From: Aquilaria yunnanensis
Lineage: Eukaryota > Streptophyta > Magnoliopsida > Malvales > Thymelaeaceae
Length of the DNA stretch: 64,000 nucleotides
Direction of reading: 5' to 3'
Assembly (NCBI GenBank): GCA_039654915.1
Contig: CM077598.1
Span: 72,568,041-72,632,040 of the forward strand
Positions 1-12,573 of the stretch are shown here, in pieces. Within the stretch, counting starts at the first letter, position 1. Every line of letters starts with the position of its first letter. Position numbers and translations under genes: made by a program. The notes beneath the pieces are model-generated. The model was not told the DNA's origin, made no database searches, and was given only the letters and a program-made list of their open reading frames with translations.

Positions 1-524
1 TCCCTGAGTTTCTGGGCGTAGGAGACAGATAACTGGTAGCAAGTTGTCCTGAGCCACGTGCTGAGATGGGCCATGATGTGATTCTGACTGCGTCCGTATG
101 TCAGAGCGCCTATTCAGGCGACTTTATGACGTCTGCGAAAGGACGTGTCAGAGGCTTCCTTAAATGCTTCCATAAATGCTCTTGCCGTACTCCCGAGGTC
201 CCTGGGTGAGGTCGTCCTCTAGTTCGGACAGGGCCTCTTCGGGAAACAAGCCCTCAGTTCGGGGGTTCCCAGTTTCAGGGAGTTCCGCCTTCGGGGATAT
301 CATGTTCGGCTCGCTATGTCTGGTGCCGCTTTTCCGAAGGCGATATGTTCACAACCTTGGGGGGCGAATAGTGTCCTTGGGGCTTCCTGGCATCCCGGGC
401 TCAGAGCTCTTCGGCTATCTCCCGAGGTGCCTAATCGCACCTTTTCTCGGGTAGCGCCAGCTTCTTCTGGCCATCATTGTGGCAGGGAGTTCGGCCAGAT
501 AGAGGCGATAGCGTTTGGCTATCA
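1..524 (-). repeat. Tat-type LTR, cut by window edge (Q)
   Basis: Minus-strand LTR. Its upper edge at 524 is the complement of TGATAGCC, the start shared by most Tat LTRs here. The whole stretch matches solo LTR F (31186-31709) with only scattered differences. No polypurine tract follows 524, so this is either the 5' LTR of an element that extends left of the window or a solo LTR. A candidate TSD (CTGCC, 525-529) cannot be checked because the other end is missing. Confidence 0.85.
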
Positions 525-1575
525 CTGCCTTTCCTTGGTAATTTTTGGTCCCCACCAGCCAGATTTCCTTCCTTAGCTCCTACATAAGCTTCCATAGCCA
601 CCATAGCTCAATCTCCCAAGAAATCACAAAGGAAGGCAATCAGATGAAACAAGAAAAAAAACTCCCTAGTTTCGGGTTTATTGTGTATCTCTTGAAGATT
701 TCTACCTTCACAACTTAGGTAAAGGTTTTATCTTCACGTTTCATGGTTGTTTACTATCCTAAGATCATGATCAAATCCATGAATCAGCTACACGCACAAA
801 CACCACTAACATGCTCTGCAAATTGCATCCACAAGCCTCCCTAGTTGGCCTAAGCTAAGGTTAACCTATTCTATTACCAACTGGGAATGAAACGCGTCAA
901 ATGCATCATACACAAGAACCAAAGTCTGGAGTATTGGCACATTACTCTTGTATTTCTGACAACCAAATACCAAAGCTATCCAGTTTGCACTTTGATTCTT
1001 TAGCAGGTCATACCACCTTTTCCCTATAAAAGAATACCCTACAAACTCACCCTCTTATTTCTGCATTTTTCAGCCGGAAGCAGCACAGCAAGTTGAGCTT
1101 TATTTTGATGTATATCAGCCTCATCCACATTCCACTTCATGAACTAAATACTACCAAAAGAATGCTAGCTAATATTCTCAATAAGAAAATTGGATAACTA
1201 AAGACCAGTCGGTAATCCCAAACCCAGACACAAGTGAAAGGCATCTTCAGGTATCCTAGTAGTCAAAAGTAAATTTGTCTGGTTTCATGCACCATCCCAC
1301 CTCTGCTACAAAGAAGGTTATGATTTGATTGCTTTCACAATATGAACAAAGCAACTTATTTCCTTAAACGAAATCAACTGGTTCGTTACAGAAAAGAAAG
1401 ACCATCAGGACAAGAAATCTAAAACCCACAAACTTAAACCTCACTAGCTTGATAATTCACGAAATTTGAAAAGAATTAGGACGGAAAATCTATAACCTCA
1501 CTAAAACCCAGAAACATAACCAGATCATGCTTATAACATTCAACCGTCAAAAACCAAAAATTCAAACAAAGAAAC
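525..1575. other. Gene-free, host-like single-copy stretch
   Basis: I see no supportable gene, no LTR ends and no match to any other part of the window. The minus strand is T-rich and contains no long open frame. The stretch lies downstream of the bTHX gene in that gene's direction of transcription, with a solo LTR inserted between them, so it could include 3' UTR or downstream flank of that gene. The last five bases (GAAAC, 1571-1575) are the TSD of the solo LTR. Confidence 0.5.
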
Positions 1576-2991
1576 TGTTGGGTTTCGGGAGCCAAACAGC
1601 GCAGCGGAATTTAACCGAAACCCTCCAGGATCCAAGTGAAACGGGGTAAACCGGGTGTTCGAAAATTTCATACCTAATTTTCGGTTGAGATCTCTCACTC
1701 AACTGTAGAGTCGAATCACAAAACCTGAACAGTTGACGTGTTCAGGCTCTCTATGGTATCCACACGAGCCTCTCGGGATCACCACGCTTCCACCACGTCC
1801 CGGCAGATGAGTTTCTCTTGCGCTCGCAGTGCTAGCTTGCGTCCTCCAAGGAATTGCAAGAGAATAGTGCGGCTGTCCTTTTGGGAGGCTAGGGCAAGGA
1901 GACCTACGAATTTCTCACTTAAAAGTTGTATTTATAGTGAGACTCAACTTCCAGGCCTAATGGGTTTCAAAGCCCTAATCCAATTAGGATTTAATTTCGG
2001 GCTTAATAATGGCTCAACTCCTTGGCCCATTATTAATACGAAATTAAAGTGAAACCATAACCCAAATAATTAGCCCATGCACTCTAATGATCCAAATAGC
2101 TCTACGTGTGCGACCCAATAGGCTCTTACCATGTTGGCAATGATCATAAATCACATTTATGATCATAAGCAATGAGCGGTGTCTAGCAACACATCATTGC
2201 TACCCAAGTGACAAGATTGTCGGTGAATCGACTAAACCTTTATGATCATCACAGATATATGCCATTGTCCCTTTGTCCAATATATCAAGACTAAGCACGA
2301 GACATGGAATGTGTCACTCTCGTATAGCCCAATCTTTAGTTTCTTGATTACCGAGTAGACTAACTTAAACTGATGACATTGATATCATATATCAACTCAT
2401 CGGAGCATGGCCATGCATTTTCTAAGTCTCACTCTATCAAGGGGCCCAAAGATATCACTCCCGTTACATAGGAGGGACAAATCCCATCTTGATCATACAA
2501 ATCCCTCCGCATGATATGTGACATACCCAATGACCTCCTTCAAGTTCACTCAGTTACGAGCAACAAAGGAAAGTATCAAAGTATGTGACTCACATGTAGG
2601 GAACCTTGCTGATCTTAGGTCGAAGGACTACATATACCATGATCACTATGAGAATCACTTATGACACTCATATAACGATCCATGAAGTGTTCTCATGGTG
2701 GGTCGGTCCAGTACACAAGTTCTCCAACTTGTACCCATATGTAGACTACATATCTCATATTAGTCTCCACATATGCTAGTCATTATGTATTATTGCAACC
2801 CTCTCCACAATAATACTAGACTAGGGACGTTTAAGAATATCATTATTCTAGGGTTACAGTTATGCTTATTACGTTACGCAGAAACAAAACAACAAACATA
2901 ATTGCTGGATTAATGCCTCAATAAAATATCATGACTCAATGTGCAAAAATACAATCATCTCATGATTGGCTTTTTGGGCACAATACTAACA
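1576..2991 (+). mobile_element. Solo LTR, 1.4-kb family, copy 1
   Basis: Starts TGTTGGGTTTC and ends CTAACA. It is flanked by a perfect 5-bp TSD GAAAC (1571-1575 and 2992-2996). No primer site, polypurine tract or coding region follows, so it is a solo LTR of 1416 bp. A second copy lies at 12574-13988. The superfamily cannot be set from an LTR alone; the TGTTGG...CTAACA ends and the size fit Ty1/copia but do not exclude Ty3/gypsy. The small open frames inside it exist in both copies only because the copies are nearly identical. Confidence 0.92.
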
Positions 2992-3116
2992 GAAACAACA
3001 TAAGATTATCCAAGACCTAAGAAAATGGAAACAGATAAATTCCACCTATCGGGCTAAAAATGAGACCTTATCAATCTAGGATTCATGGAACATGTACAAC
3101 AAAAATATGAAGGGGA

Positions 3117-3368
3117 TCAGATGAGCTTGAAAGGGAGAGGCCAAGGGGTGGACCTGGGGACCTCGACCTTGTCCTTAATGCGTTTGATCTTCTTCTCCTT
3201 CTTCGGTCGGGCATTCCCGTATGATCCCTTGAATCGCTTCCCCCTCTTCATCTTCTTGTCTCCCCTCCCGCAGAGGATCGGAGCTCCCGATGCCGGAGCC
3301 CCCAACGGCGGCCGTGCCGGCGTCATCAGTCTCCTCGCCATTGCACCGCACCAGTGCATCATCGGCAT
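3117..3368 (-). CDS. bTHXm: Mitochondrial ribosomal protein bTHX (S31)
   Basis: Small basic protein of the mitochondrial small ribosomal subunit, the plant mitochondrial form of bacterial THX. The frame is intact, 83 codons from ATG to TGA. Residues 1-32 (MPMMHWCGAMARRLM onward) are hydrophobic and basic with no acidic residues, which suits a mitochondrial presequence. Residues 34-39 (GRGDKK), the Lys/Arg-rich core at 42-61 with KRFKGSYGNARPKK, and the C-terminus STPWPLPFKLI (73-83) are the family signature as I know it. It is the only host gene I can support here. Its upstream side is unusual: a retrotransposon LTR begins about 108 bp before the ATG, so its promoter may be shortened or replaced. 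Downstream, a solo LTR sits 125 bp past the stop. It could be a functional gene or a recently isolated copy; the sequence cannot tell. Confidence 0.87.
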   Translation of the reverse strand: MPMMHWCGAMARRLMTPARPPLGAPASGAPILCGRGDKKMKRGKRFKGSYGNARPKKEKKIKRIKDKVEVPRSTPWPLPFKLI

Positions 3369-3476
3369 TTTTTAGACCCCCACTTCGCCCAACAAGTAAT
3401 GGAACTGTAGATTCGACCTGATCTATCCGGTCATAATGTGCCCAAAAAATCTTGTAATGGACTTTTCTGGGCCAAT
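3369..3476 (-). promoter_or_regulatory. Short upstream region of bTHX gene
   Basis: This is all that remains of non-repeat sequence upstream of the bTHX start codon before LTR M begins near 3477. It holds one TGGGCC box (3468-3473), the site II motif common in plant ribosomal and mitochondrial protein promoters, plus two other TGGGC cores read on the minus strand. I see no clear TATA box. The promoter role is inferred from position and motif only. Confidence 0.4.
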
Positions 3477-3767
3477 GCTTGGAAGAAAGCAAAAAGCTCA
3501 AGGAACCAAGTATGGGTTAAGGGGGAGTCCATGAACAAGGTTTCAGGCTTACTATTTTTCATGCACTAAGATGGCAGTGTTTATAGGAGTTCCTCGAGCT
3601 CAAGTTAGTACTAACTAAGATAAATTAACCTCCTAAGACCAAGCATTAGATTGAAGAGGGCTGCCATAGTGATTACATATTGTTTATTTCATTCTTGATG
3701 GACTAACCCTAATGATGTACTGCCGCCAGCATTGCATTTGATTGTGTTCTATTTGTGTGTGCATTTG
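3477..3767 (+). repeat. LTR M, middle part (5' truncated)
   Basis: Aligns with the complement of solo LTR L from about 53.9 kb downward; shared blocks include AAGATGGCAG, TAAGACCAAGCATTAG and AGGGCTGCCATAGTGATT. Roughly the first 900 bp of the LTR are missing: the match stops abruptly near 3477 at the bTHX upstream region. Element A interrupts it at 3768, and it resumes at 43105 after the TSD ATTTG (3763-3767). Confidence 0.75.
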
Positions 3768-4623
3768 TGATAGCCAAATGGCTATTACCCTTAAAGAACT
3801 CCTAATTGGCTTATTGAGCACTTCCCCCTGTAAGCATGTGCGACCAACTTTGGAGAAGGGGTGCCCTCACTATCCTTGTAGGGAACACTGCCCGATAATT
3901 GAATGGCGATGGCAACCGAGGTCTCTTGATTATATAGCTAGAAACCACCCTCGGTGAAAGCCTAGCCCCAACCTCGGGGAACACTCATACACCACCCTCG
4001 GCAAGGTAACATGACCAACTTTGGGAAAAGGTGTCTTTCACCACCCTTGGATGTGCAAACCTACCAACCTTTGGAAGGTTGATCCACCATCCTCGATGGA
4101 AGAAAACATCTCCCCAAGGTGACCCATTCTACCGAAGGGCCTTCCCCAATAACCTTCGGGGAAAATCTCTACCTAAAGGGGTTTTATGCCCCGAAGGGGT
4201 CTCCTGGAAGTACAACAAAAATGGTTAAGGAGCCTCTGACAAAAAGACCTCACACATGCCCCTGCCCTCTAGCTAGAACAGCCTATGGCCAACTAGATAT
4301 ACCTATCTCCAAAGGTACGAATCAAATATGATCGTACACGTGTCACAATATGAACAGGCCGTGTCAAACAGCCTTCTTCCTCCACGCTCCTATAAGTACT
4401 TAAGAAAGACCTCGGTAAGAACAGGACATGAAACTTTCTTTATTTTCTCACTTTCTGTTCGTTACTCTCACAAACACTAACTTGGGCGTCGGAGGCTCCT
4501 CCCCCGAAAAAACACTCCAGGGAGCTCCCAACCCTTGTTCTTCTGACTGTTTCAGGCACCTTCATACCAGAAGTCTCTCTTCCAGGCCAATATATCATAC
4601 AACGAGGATGCCGACGGGCATCA
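3768..4623 (+). repeat. Element A 5' LTR
   Basis: Begins TGATAGCCAAATGGC and ends GGGCATCA. It contains the family's promoter block: an ACACGTGTCA G-box (4336-4345) and TATAAGTA (from 4390). Near the 3' end the gag start codon position reads ATA (4592-4594), whereas the 3' LTR still has ATG at 43073-43075. Confidence 0.93.
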
Positions 4624-7600
4624 TTTCGCACTGTCTGTGGGAACTCATTCTTAGGTCACCATCATTGAGACTAGACTTTCTAAGGACAAAGGACTCTCGA
4701 AGTCCCCGTCCGTACCGGAGCTCAAATGGCGACCGAATAACCTGTAGTGGAGATTTCATTGCTGGAGGACAAGCGCCCTCTAATGGCCACGATGAGTTTT
4801 CTGTGAGACTTTCAGTGCTCTGTTGTGGCTAAGATGACCCAACAGCTTGACCTAAGGTGGTCTCCGCCCCCCTGAGGGCAAGGGCCTCTTCCCTAACTAC
4901 CCGCTGGGAGAAAAGTCCTAAGTCAGTACACCGGAGTTCAGGAATTGGGCATTTCCACAACGAGTCCTCAACGGAGAACATACCCCTTAGAAGACATCAT
5001 GCTAGAGAAGCGGCATCAAAGGGGTCCAAAACTTTCTGCCAGCAAAGTCCATCGCCGGATGGGAAGTCCCAATCCCCCAGCTGACGAAGTTAGTCCCCAA
5101 AAAGAAGATGTTGCTCTCTGTTGCCGACAACCACCAGGCAATGAGCAGAAGACAGCACTACGACCCTCATGGAGAAGATCTTAGAGAGGTTGGAAAAGGT
5201 GGAAAGGTAGATTTCCTGGAAGCCTGTTTTGTCAAGGATGTTGGAGACCTTCATCGGGGAAGAGTCACTCCTCATTCGCGCAGTAGTAGAGGCACCTATG
5301 CCAAATGACTTTCGAGTACCACTCTTTGAAACGTATGATGGGCATAGCGACCCCCAAGCTCACCTGACGAAGTATAGGTGCAGCATGGTGTTGCATGGTG
5401 CTGTTGACGCCACCTTTTGCAGGTGCTTCGAGGTCACCTTTGCAGGGCCGGCAACTGCGTGGTATAACTCCCTAACTCCCAAAACCATAATGGGTTTCTA
5501 GGAATTATCCACCACATTTACCCAACAGTTCATCGAAAGTAGACCGACGGCGAAGATGCCCGTTCAAATGTTTGACATAGCTCAAAAGAATGGGGAGACC
5601 ATTCGGGACTATGTCAAAAGGTTCAACTGAAAAGCCTTGAGTGTCCCCAATTTTCACCCTGAAATCCGCATCCTCACCATGATTAGGGGACTTTGGAGAG
5701 ATTCATAACTCTTCTACAAGTTCTACAAGGATCCCCCAGACACCCTCGAAGAATTTTACCAAAGGGCAGAATAGCATATGATGGCAGAAGCGCTTCGGAT
5801 GGGAGGGCTATAATCTGATCACAATCGCTCCAAGGGTCAGAGTCACCAACGTCGATACCCAACCAAGGGCGGGGAAGACCTCAGAAATAAAGGAGGAAGA
5901 AATCAATGTCATTCACTCCCTTGAACACCACAAGGACGAACATACTCATGGCTATGGAAACACAAGGAACCGCTATCCAGCGTCCGAAGGCCATGACCTC
6001 GGAAAAAAAAAAGAACATGAAGAAGTTTTGTCAGTTCCATCGAAACCACGGGCACGATACCGAGGATTGTTTCCAGCTGAGAAAGTACATTGAATCCTTA
6101 ATCAAGTAGGGGCAACCTAGGCGCTACCTGTAGATGCCATCCCAGAAAGGAAGAAGGGAAGAAGATAGGAAAGGAGAAGATGTGGACTATGATTTTGACC
6201 GACGTCAAAACTGAACTCCCAAAAAGCATCCACCACCTTCGGCTGGAGTGATCCAAACAATCACCTCTGGGATACCCTCAACCGAAAGGAAAAGGAAAGT
6301 TTGAGAAATATCAATGATGGAGTTCAAAAACCTAGTGAACAAGCTTGTTTCTAAAGATGGGTCTATCATGAAGTTCCCTCATGACAACCCCCTCCTAATC
6401 ATGGCAAGGATAGGGAGCTAGGATGTCAAAAAAGTGCTCACCGACGCTGGCTCCAATGCCGACATTTTGTTCTCCAACTTGTTGCCAAATTTGGGCATCT
6501 CCAATGGTGATCTAAAACCCGTTACCTCCCCTACCTTCGGCATAGGTCCCTCCAAACTCCCTATGCTCGGGTGGATCAATTTGCCCTTAATGCTAAAGGG
6601 AACTTTGATTTAGGACAAGAAGGAGCTTTTTGGCTCCACAATGACGAGGTTCATTGTCATAGATGTTCCTTCTTCATACAATGCCATCCTTGGAAGGCAG
6701 ACACAAGGAAACCTTCACGTTCACCCAGACATGAAATAACTAACAATCACCTTCGGCACAAATGAGGGGGGCGCGGAAATATTTGTTGATTAGGCCGAAG
6801 TAAGGAAAGTTTTCGTGAACGCAAGACAGAGCTTAGCGAAAGTTCACACGCAGACTTCGGAAGAAAAGAGCATGGCTGGAGAAGAGGCAATAGGAGGAGA
6901 AAAAAATGACTCTGAAAAAATAGAAACCTAGGATGTAAAGCTTGTCTCTGGCTGAAGTACCCGAGTTGGAAAAAAATTGGCTGAAGGTGGCAAGGAAAAG
7001 CTTGTATCCCTTCTATTAATGAAAAATGATCTATTTGTTTACTCTCCGAGTAATATGCCTGGGGTGGATTCAGGTATAATCCAACATTGTCTTAAAGCAC
7101 GTCTAGAGCTGAAGCCTGTTCAGCAGAAAAAACGTAGCCTCTCAGCGCATAAGTAAAACTTTGTTAAATATGAAGCCCAACGATTAACAGAGGCGGGCAT
7201 AATAAGGGAGGTCAAGTACCTTGAGTGGCTTAGCAACATCATTGTTGCCACCAAGGAAGGGAGTGATCAGCTCCGGATGTGTATCAACTTCTGAAACATA
7301 AATGACGTCTGCCCGAACGACTTCTACCCTCTGCCACCAATAGACCAATTGGTAGACTTTACTGCCGAATACGGTTTGCTTAGCTTCTTCGATGCCTTCA
7401 GCGGATATCACCAAATTTGGATGAATCCTGAAGATGAGGAAACAACTACCTTTATAACCGAGGTCGATACCTACTGCTACGGGAGAATGCCCTTCGGCCT
7501 TAAAAATGCAAAAGCAACGTACCAAAGGTTGATGAATAAGGTATTCAGCTCCCAAATTCGAAGAAATGTAGAAGTGTATGTAGATGATATGATGGTCAAG

Positions 7601-10159
7601 AGTAAACAGCCAGGTAGTCATATCGTAGACTTGGGGAAAACATTCAACGAACTTCAAAAATTTGGGATCCATATTAACCCCGAGAAATGTGTGTTCGGGG
7701 TGACGGCTGACAAATTCCTTAGGTTTATGGTATCTGAGAAAGGTATCGATGCCAACCCAGAAAAGGTTAAGGCCTTTCTAGCATTCTGAACTCCCATGAC
7801 AACCAAGGATGTGCAAAGGCTTACTGGGAGAATCACAGCCCTTAGCAGGTTCATCTCCAGGTCTGGGGACAGGTGCCGACCATTCTTCAAAGTGCTCACC
7901 AAAGCAGCAAAGAGTGAAGAAAACCTCGGCTTCGAGGAACATCCTTCGAACGAAGACTGCCAAAAGGTTTAGGACGAACTCAAAAGCTACCTATCCCGCT
8001 TTCTGACATTTCGACAGCTGCTGGGAGGAGAACCTCTCGTCATCTACCTCGCCGTTACCAAAAAGGCCATAAGTTCAGTACTGGTAAGAGAGGAAGGAGG
8101 AAAATAGTTGCCAGTATACTACATGGGCAAGTCCTTACACGGTTCCAAAGTTAGGTACCCTTTCCTAGAAAACGCCATCTACGCTCTAGCGCTGGCAAGC
8201 AGGTGGCTGCAGCCTTACTTCCAAGGACATCCTTTCATTGTCCAAAGTAACCTACCTCTTTGTGATGTCATGAGAAAAGTAGACCACTCAGGAAGATTAT
8301 CAAAGTGGTGCATTGAACTTAGTGATTACGACATCACCTATAAGCCGTGAAGGGCAATAAAGGCCCAAGCATTGGTAGACTTCATCGCCGAAGTACCAAA
8401 AACTGAAGATACCTCGGAAGACCTCAAAAATGATGAACCTGAGTGGACATTCTTTGTTGATGAAGCCTCTGGTTCTGAACATCAAGGAGCTGGAGTAATC
8501 CTCCGAGGGCCCGACGGTATGGAAGCCATGAAGGCCATCACATTCAAAGTCAATGTCACCAAAAATGTCACCGAATATGAAGCCCTTATAGCAGGCTTAC
8601 GGTTAGCAAAAAAAGTAGGTGTCAGGAATTTGAAGGCCCACAGTGATTCTCAATTAGTGGTCTGACAGATGGCAGGGGACTACCGCACAAAGGACCTAAA
8701 CTTGGCAAAGTACCATGACCTCGTAAAAAAGCTCATCCAGGAGTTTGACACGGTACATATAGAAAATGTACCGTGACGAGATAATGTGGAGGCAGATACT
8801 CTGGAAAAATTAAAGGAGTCCACCGAAGTGCTGTATCAACCATGCATAGCTGTAATATGTATAGCAACCTTGGACAAAGGGTGGAAAGATCCTACCAAGA
8901 AGTACGTCACAACTTTGGAACTCCCCGAACACCCTCTCGAAGCTGCCAAAGTGTGAAAGCACTCAGGAAGATACTTCCTGATTGGAGAAGAGTTGTATCG
9001 ACAAGGGTACGCAAGTACATTGCAGAGGTGTGTCAGCGAAGAAGACATGGAGATGGACCTCAAAGAAGTCCATGAGGGGGCATGTGGTTCACACATAGGA
9101 ATTGATACCCTTGCTGGGGTACTACTCATCCAAGGATATTTCTGGCCTACCTTAAAGAATGATGCGAGGCAGTTCGTCCAGATATGCGACACGTGCTAGT
9201 GGCATGCTCCCATCCAGAGACTACCCACGAAAGTGATAACTTCAGCAAACTATCCTTGCCCCATTCCTGTTTGGGGTATTGACCTAGTTGGATCTTTCCC
9301 AACAGCTCCAGGAAGGGTAAAGTTCTGTGTAGTCACAATAGACTATTTCACCAAGTGGATCGAGGCAAAGCCTTTAGTAGCAATATCGGCGAAAGACATA
9401 CAAAGATTTTTCTGGAAGAACATCATATGCAGATTTGGCGTGTCGAGGGTGCTAGTAGCTGGTAATGGTTCACAATTTACTGATAAGGGTTTCCAAGAAT
9501 TCACTGCTGACCTCGGGATAAAATTGCACTTTACCTCGATCACCCACCCTCAGAGCAACGGACAAGTCGAAGTGTCCAACAGAACGATAAAAGATGGACT
9601 GAAAAAGAGGTTGAAAGAAGCAAAAGGAAAATGGCCAGGCAAGCTTCTGAGTATGCTGTGGAGCTACCGAACCACTCCTAGAAAGGCCACGGGTGAGACA
9701 CCCTTCTCACTCATCTTCGGCACAGAGGCCATTATCCTTGTTGAGGTTGTATAGCCCTCTGTTAGAATATAGGTGTACGATGAAGAAGGGAACCACCTCG
9801 GGTTATGAACCAAGTTGGACATGATTGACGAGCTAGAGAGATGGCCGAACTCAGAAGAAAAGCTTTTCAGCAAAGAGTAGCCGTTGCTACAAACCTGCAT
9901 GTCAAGCATAAAGGAATCAAGAAAGGGGACCTCATTCTGTGAAAGGTTAAATTCGAAGCCCGAAGACCATCTTATGGAGTATTTCGAGCAAGTTGGGATG
10001 GAGCTTATGCGGTCCTCGAGGAAGTTCGACCAGGAGTTTACGAGCTCATTGATACTGAAGGTGGAGAATTGAAAAATACATGACATTCAGACTCTTTGAA
10101 AAAATTCTACACTTGGAAAAATTTTCAATGGAAAAAATTGTACTGCTTTTACCGAACGT
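4592..10159 (+). pseudogene. Element A gag-pol, heavily decayed
   Basis: Gag, protease, RT, RNase H, archaeal-type RNase H and integrase are recognisable in order but split by many stops and frameshifts. The start-equivalent codon is ATA inside the LTR. The gag capsid part lies near 5230-5500 and the zinc knuckle (CQFHRNHGHDTEDC) near 6030-6070. The protease motif with D-A-G-S is near 6445. RT is open at 7349-7789 with YVDDM. The second RNase H (AEYEAL-like and HSDSQL) is near 8450-8665, and integrase is open at 9233-9754. In integrase the second catalytic aspartate is a glycine (VAGNGSQF where D and C have VADNGSQF), so this enzyme would be inactive even without the stops. Pol ends near 10114-10159, facing the antisense gene. 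Confidence 0.9.
4626..4643 (+). other. Element A primer-binding site, degenerate
   Basis: TCGCACTGTCTGTGGGAA lies two bases after the LTR, a decayed form of the TGGCGCCGTCTGTGGGAA seen in C and E. The first bases of the intact form match the 3' CCA end of plant tRNA-Asp; the exact primer tRNA is not settled by the sequence. Confidence 0.7.
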
Positions 10160-10675
10160 GACTGACCGAACATGTTTGACACCGAAGGGGGAAAAACTGA
10201 ATGTGGTTGTTTCTGAAAGTGTATGAGTAAAATTGTCCAATTTTTGCCAAAGGTAGTCATCCGAATATAGGTTGTGCTGAAAATGGAATATGGCCATTCC
10301 CGAATATGGCTGATTCCGAAGGTGTTTAAGTATTTTGGCATAAATTAAGTTTAACCGAAGGTGATCGACCGGATACTGTTGGTGCCAAAGGTAGATATCT
10401 ATTCTTGAAAGCCAAGTTTTCCAAAGAAGGTTGACTGAAGATGGTCATCAAACCTTCAAAGGGACTAACTTTCTAAGTCTTTACAAGAATAATATGTCTT
10501 ATAGACAAAGATGGTTAAAATGCGAAAGGACGAAGACAGTATCCGAGGTCATATTAATCAGGAACTTAGTCAAAATTTTGAAGAAAAGGTCCATTTCATT
10601 AACATTTCATTATGAAAAGTATAAGGTGTAGAACTCCCCAAACAAAGAAGAAAGACGACAAGGAAAATGAGGTGC
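10160..10675. other. Element A spacer between convergent pol and antisense gene
   Basis: No gene. AT-rich, with loosely repeated GACCGAA/GTTGACTGAAGATGG-like units. Pol (plus) ends on its left and the antisense gene (minus) ends on its right, so transcripts from both would converge here. D and C have equivalent spacers. Confidence 0.55.
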
Positions 10676-12573
10676 CTATTGCTTATCTTGCCCATCTTCA
10701 GGGTCTTTGGCATCTTCAGCTGGGTCATCTTCTGACTCAGCCTCTTCGTCTGCACCAACTTTGGTCGCTGAAGGAGGGGGAATGGGAAGGTTGAGAAACT
10801 CTACCCTCGACCATTCCAAAGATTATTCTTCGAGAATGTCCAGAGCAGCCAAGAAGGAAAGGTCGAGGTTGGGGAACTTGGACAAGACCAGGTGCCGAGC
10901 AAGGCAAAAACTGTCTTAATAAGAGGACTTAGTTGCCTCATCGGACTTAGCCTTCACCGCTCTCAAGTCTTCCAGCTCTTTCTCAAGGACCTCAACCTCC
11001 TTCTCCAGATTTTTCTTCTTCTTCTTCTTCTCTTTCTTTAGCCAATCAACCTCGGCTTGGAGTTCGGCATTAAGCCCCAATGTCTTTAGAAGGTCAGCGA
11101 TGGCTTCCTCCTTCTCCTTCTGAAAAGCCTCATTCACCAAGGTCAGCGATATCACCTTCGCATCGAGGTCCGACACCTTGAAGGAAAAATCCTCCATAAG
11201 TTCACCTTGGCTCTTCAGCATTTTCTGTCGAAGGTTCTCCAACTCCTTTTTGGCGATTTTACTAAGCTCTCCATATTTGACGACTGAGCTGGCAAAAAGT
11301 TCCTTGGCCTTGGCCAAGCTCTCCTCCGACCGACTTCGGATAGAAGACTGCTTAGCCACTCAAGCTCGATGGTACCCACTGTACATCAACAACTGCAAAA
11401 GGTGAAGATTCTGAATAAGGGTGAAAAGGCAACAAAGGCTCAGAAATTCTCTAAGTCCTAGAGGGTTAAAGTCTACCCAGGAAGCTTGTTCGCTCATCCT
11501 CGCAGTAAGGACCTCCTCACTTGGACACTCCTCTATGAGGGACTGAAAGGTGGCATTTGTCATAATGCCCTTCACCATCTGAGGGGCCATCTTCTGGCTA
11601 TCTTCGGAGAATAGGTCCATGTCCTCCGTGAAAGTCCGAAAGGGCTCCCTCAGAACCTTGTCCCTAGGGATTTTGGAGTCCCAAACTGCCCTATTCCGAG
11701 CATGGTCCTCCACCCATGAAGCCTGCACTCCTTCGCCTGCAAACTCACACCGAAGTTCCATTAAAACGTTATCCCTTAGCCATTTCTCTATAAGGTTCAA
11801 AATGCCAAAAATTCCTAAACTCATAAAGGAATGGCTAAAGGACAAACCTGGGGGATGTTCGGCATCATCTCCCTCTGAGTCACTGACATCGAGGACCTCG
11901 GTAGGAATACCTTTGCCCTTTCTTCTTTGGCGCTCTTGCCGTTCTTCTGCCGAAAGCTCCTCGACCGAAGTCGCCAACACCTCGACAGCCCCATTAGGAC
12001 TCAAAGCGGTAGAACTAATGACCGGTTTCGAAGGTGGGTCAGCATGAACGGGAGTTTGATCCAGCACCTCCACTTCCTCTTCGGGCAAAGGTGTAAGGGA
12101 GTCCTCCTTTGCTTTCTTGACCTTCAACGCCGAAGAGGAACCACCCAGTGCCTTCTTCCTCTTAGGCGCTTCCTTCTTCTTTTGCTGCTCCCCCTTCTCG
12201 GCCTGATCGAGGAAGAGACTTTTGTAGAAAGCAACATACTTGTCACCCATCTCTGCAAACAGAATAACATTAGTGTAAGTATAGAATGGTATAGACGACA
12301 AAATCTGGGAAGGAGTTTACTCTCTTGAAGTGCTAAGTATGTAAGTTCACCTCGAAGGAGATTCACCAACCATGCATTCTTCCCATCAACCAAGGGCTTT
12401 GGCATACCTTCGCCGGTAACATGCTCCTTAACTACCCCAAGTCCCCAAAGGACCTCTTCGATCATGAAATTCCATCTTACGGAAAAGGGGTATAAAGAAC
12501 GCGGAAGGGCCTCAAGGTCCCAATCCGTGACAGATTGAATACGGCAGTCAAATTCTTCAAATTATGACTCAAG

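Noticed and set aside
1738..2052. 104-codon open frame, also present at 12736-13071
   Set aside because: It lies inside the 1.4-kb solo LTR and is shared only because the two LTR copies are nearly identical; no domain and no start context.
3085..3375. Plus-strand open frame of 96 codons
   Set aside because: Antisense shadow of the bTHX gene, whose minus-strand frame has a clear family match.
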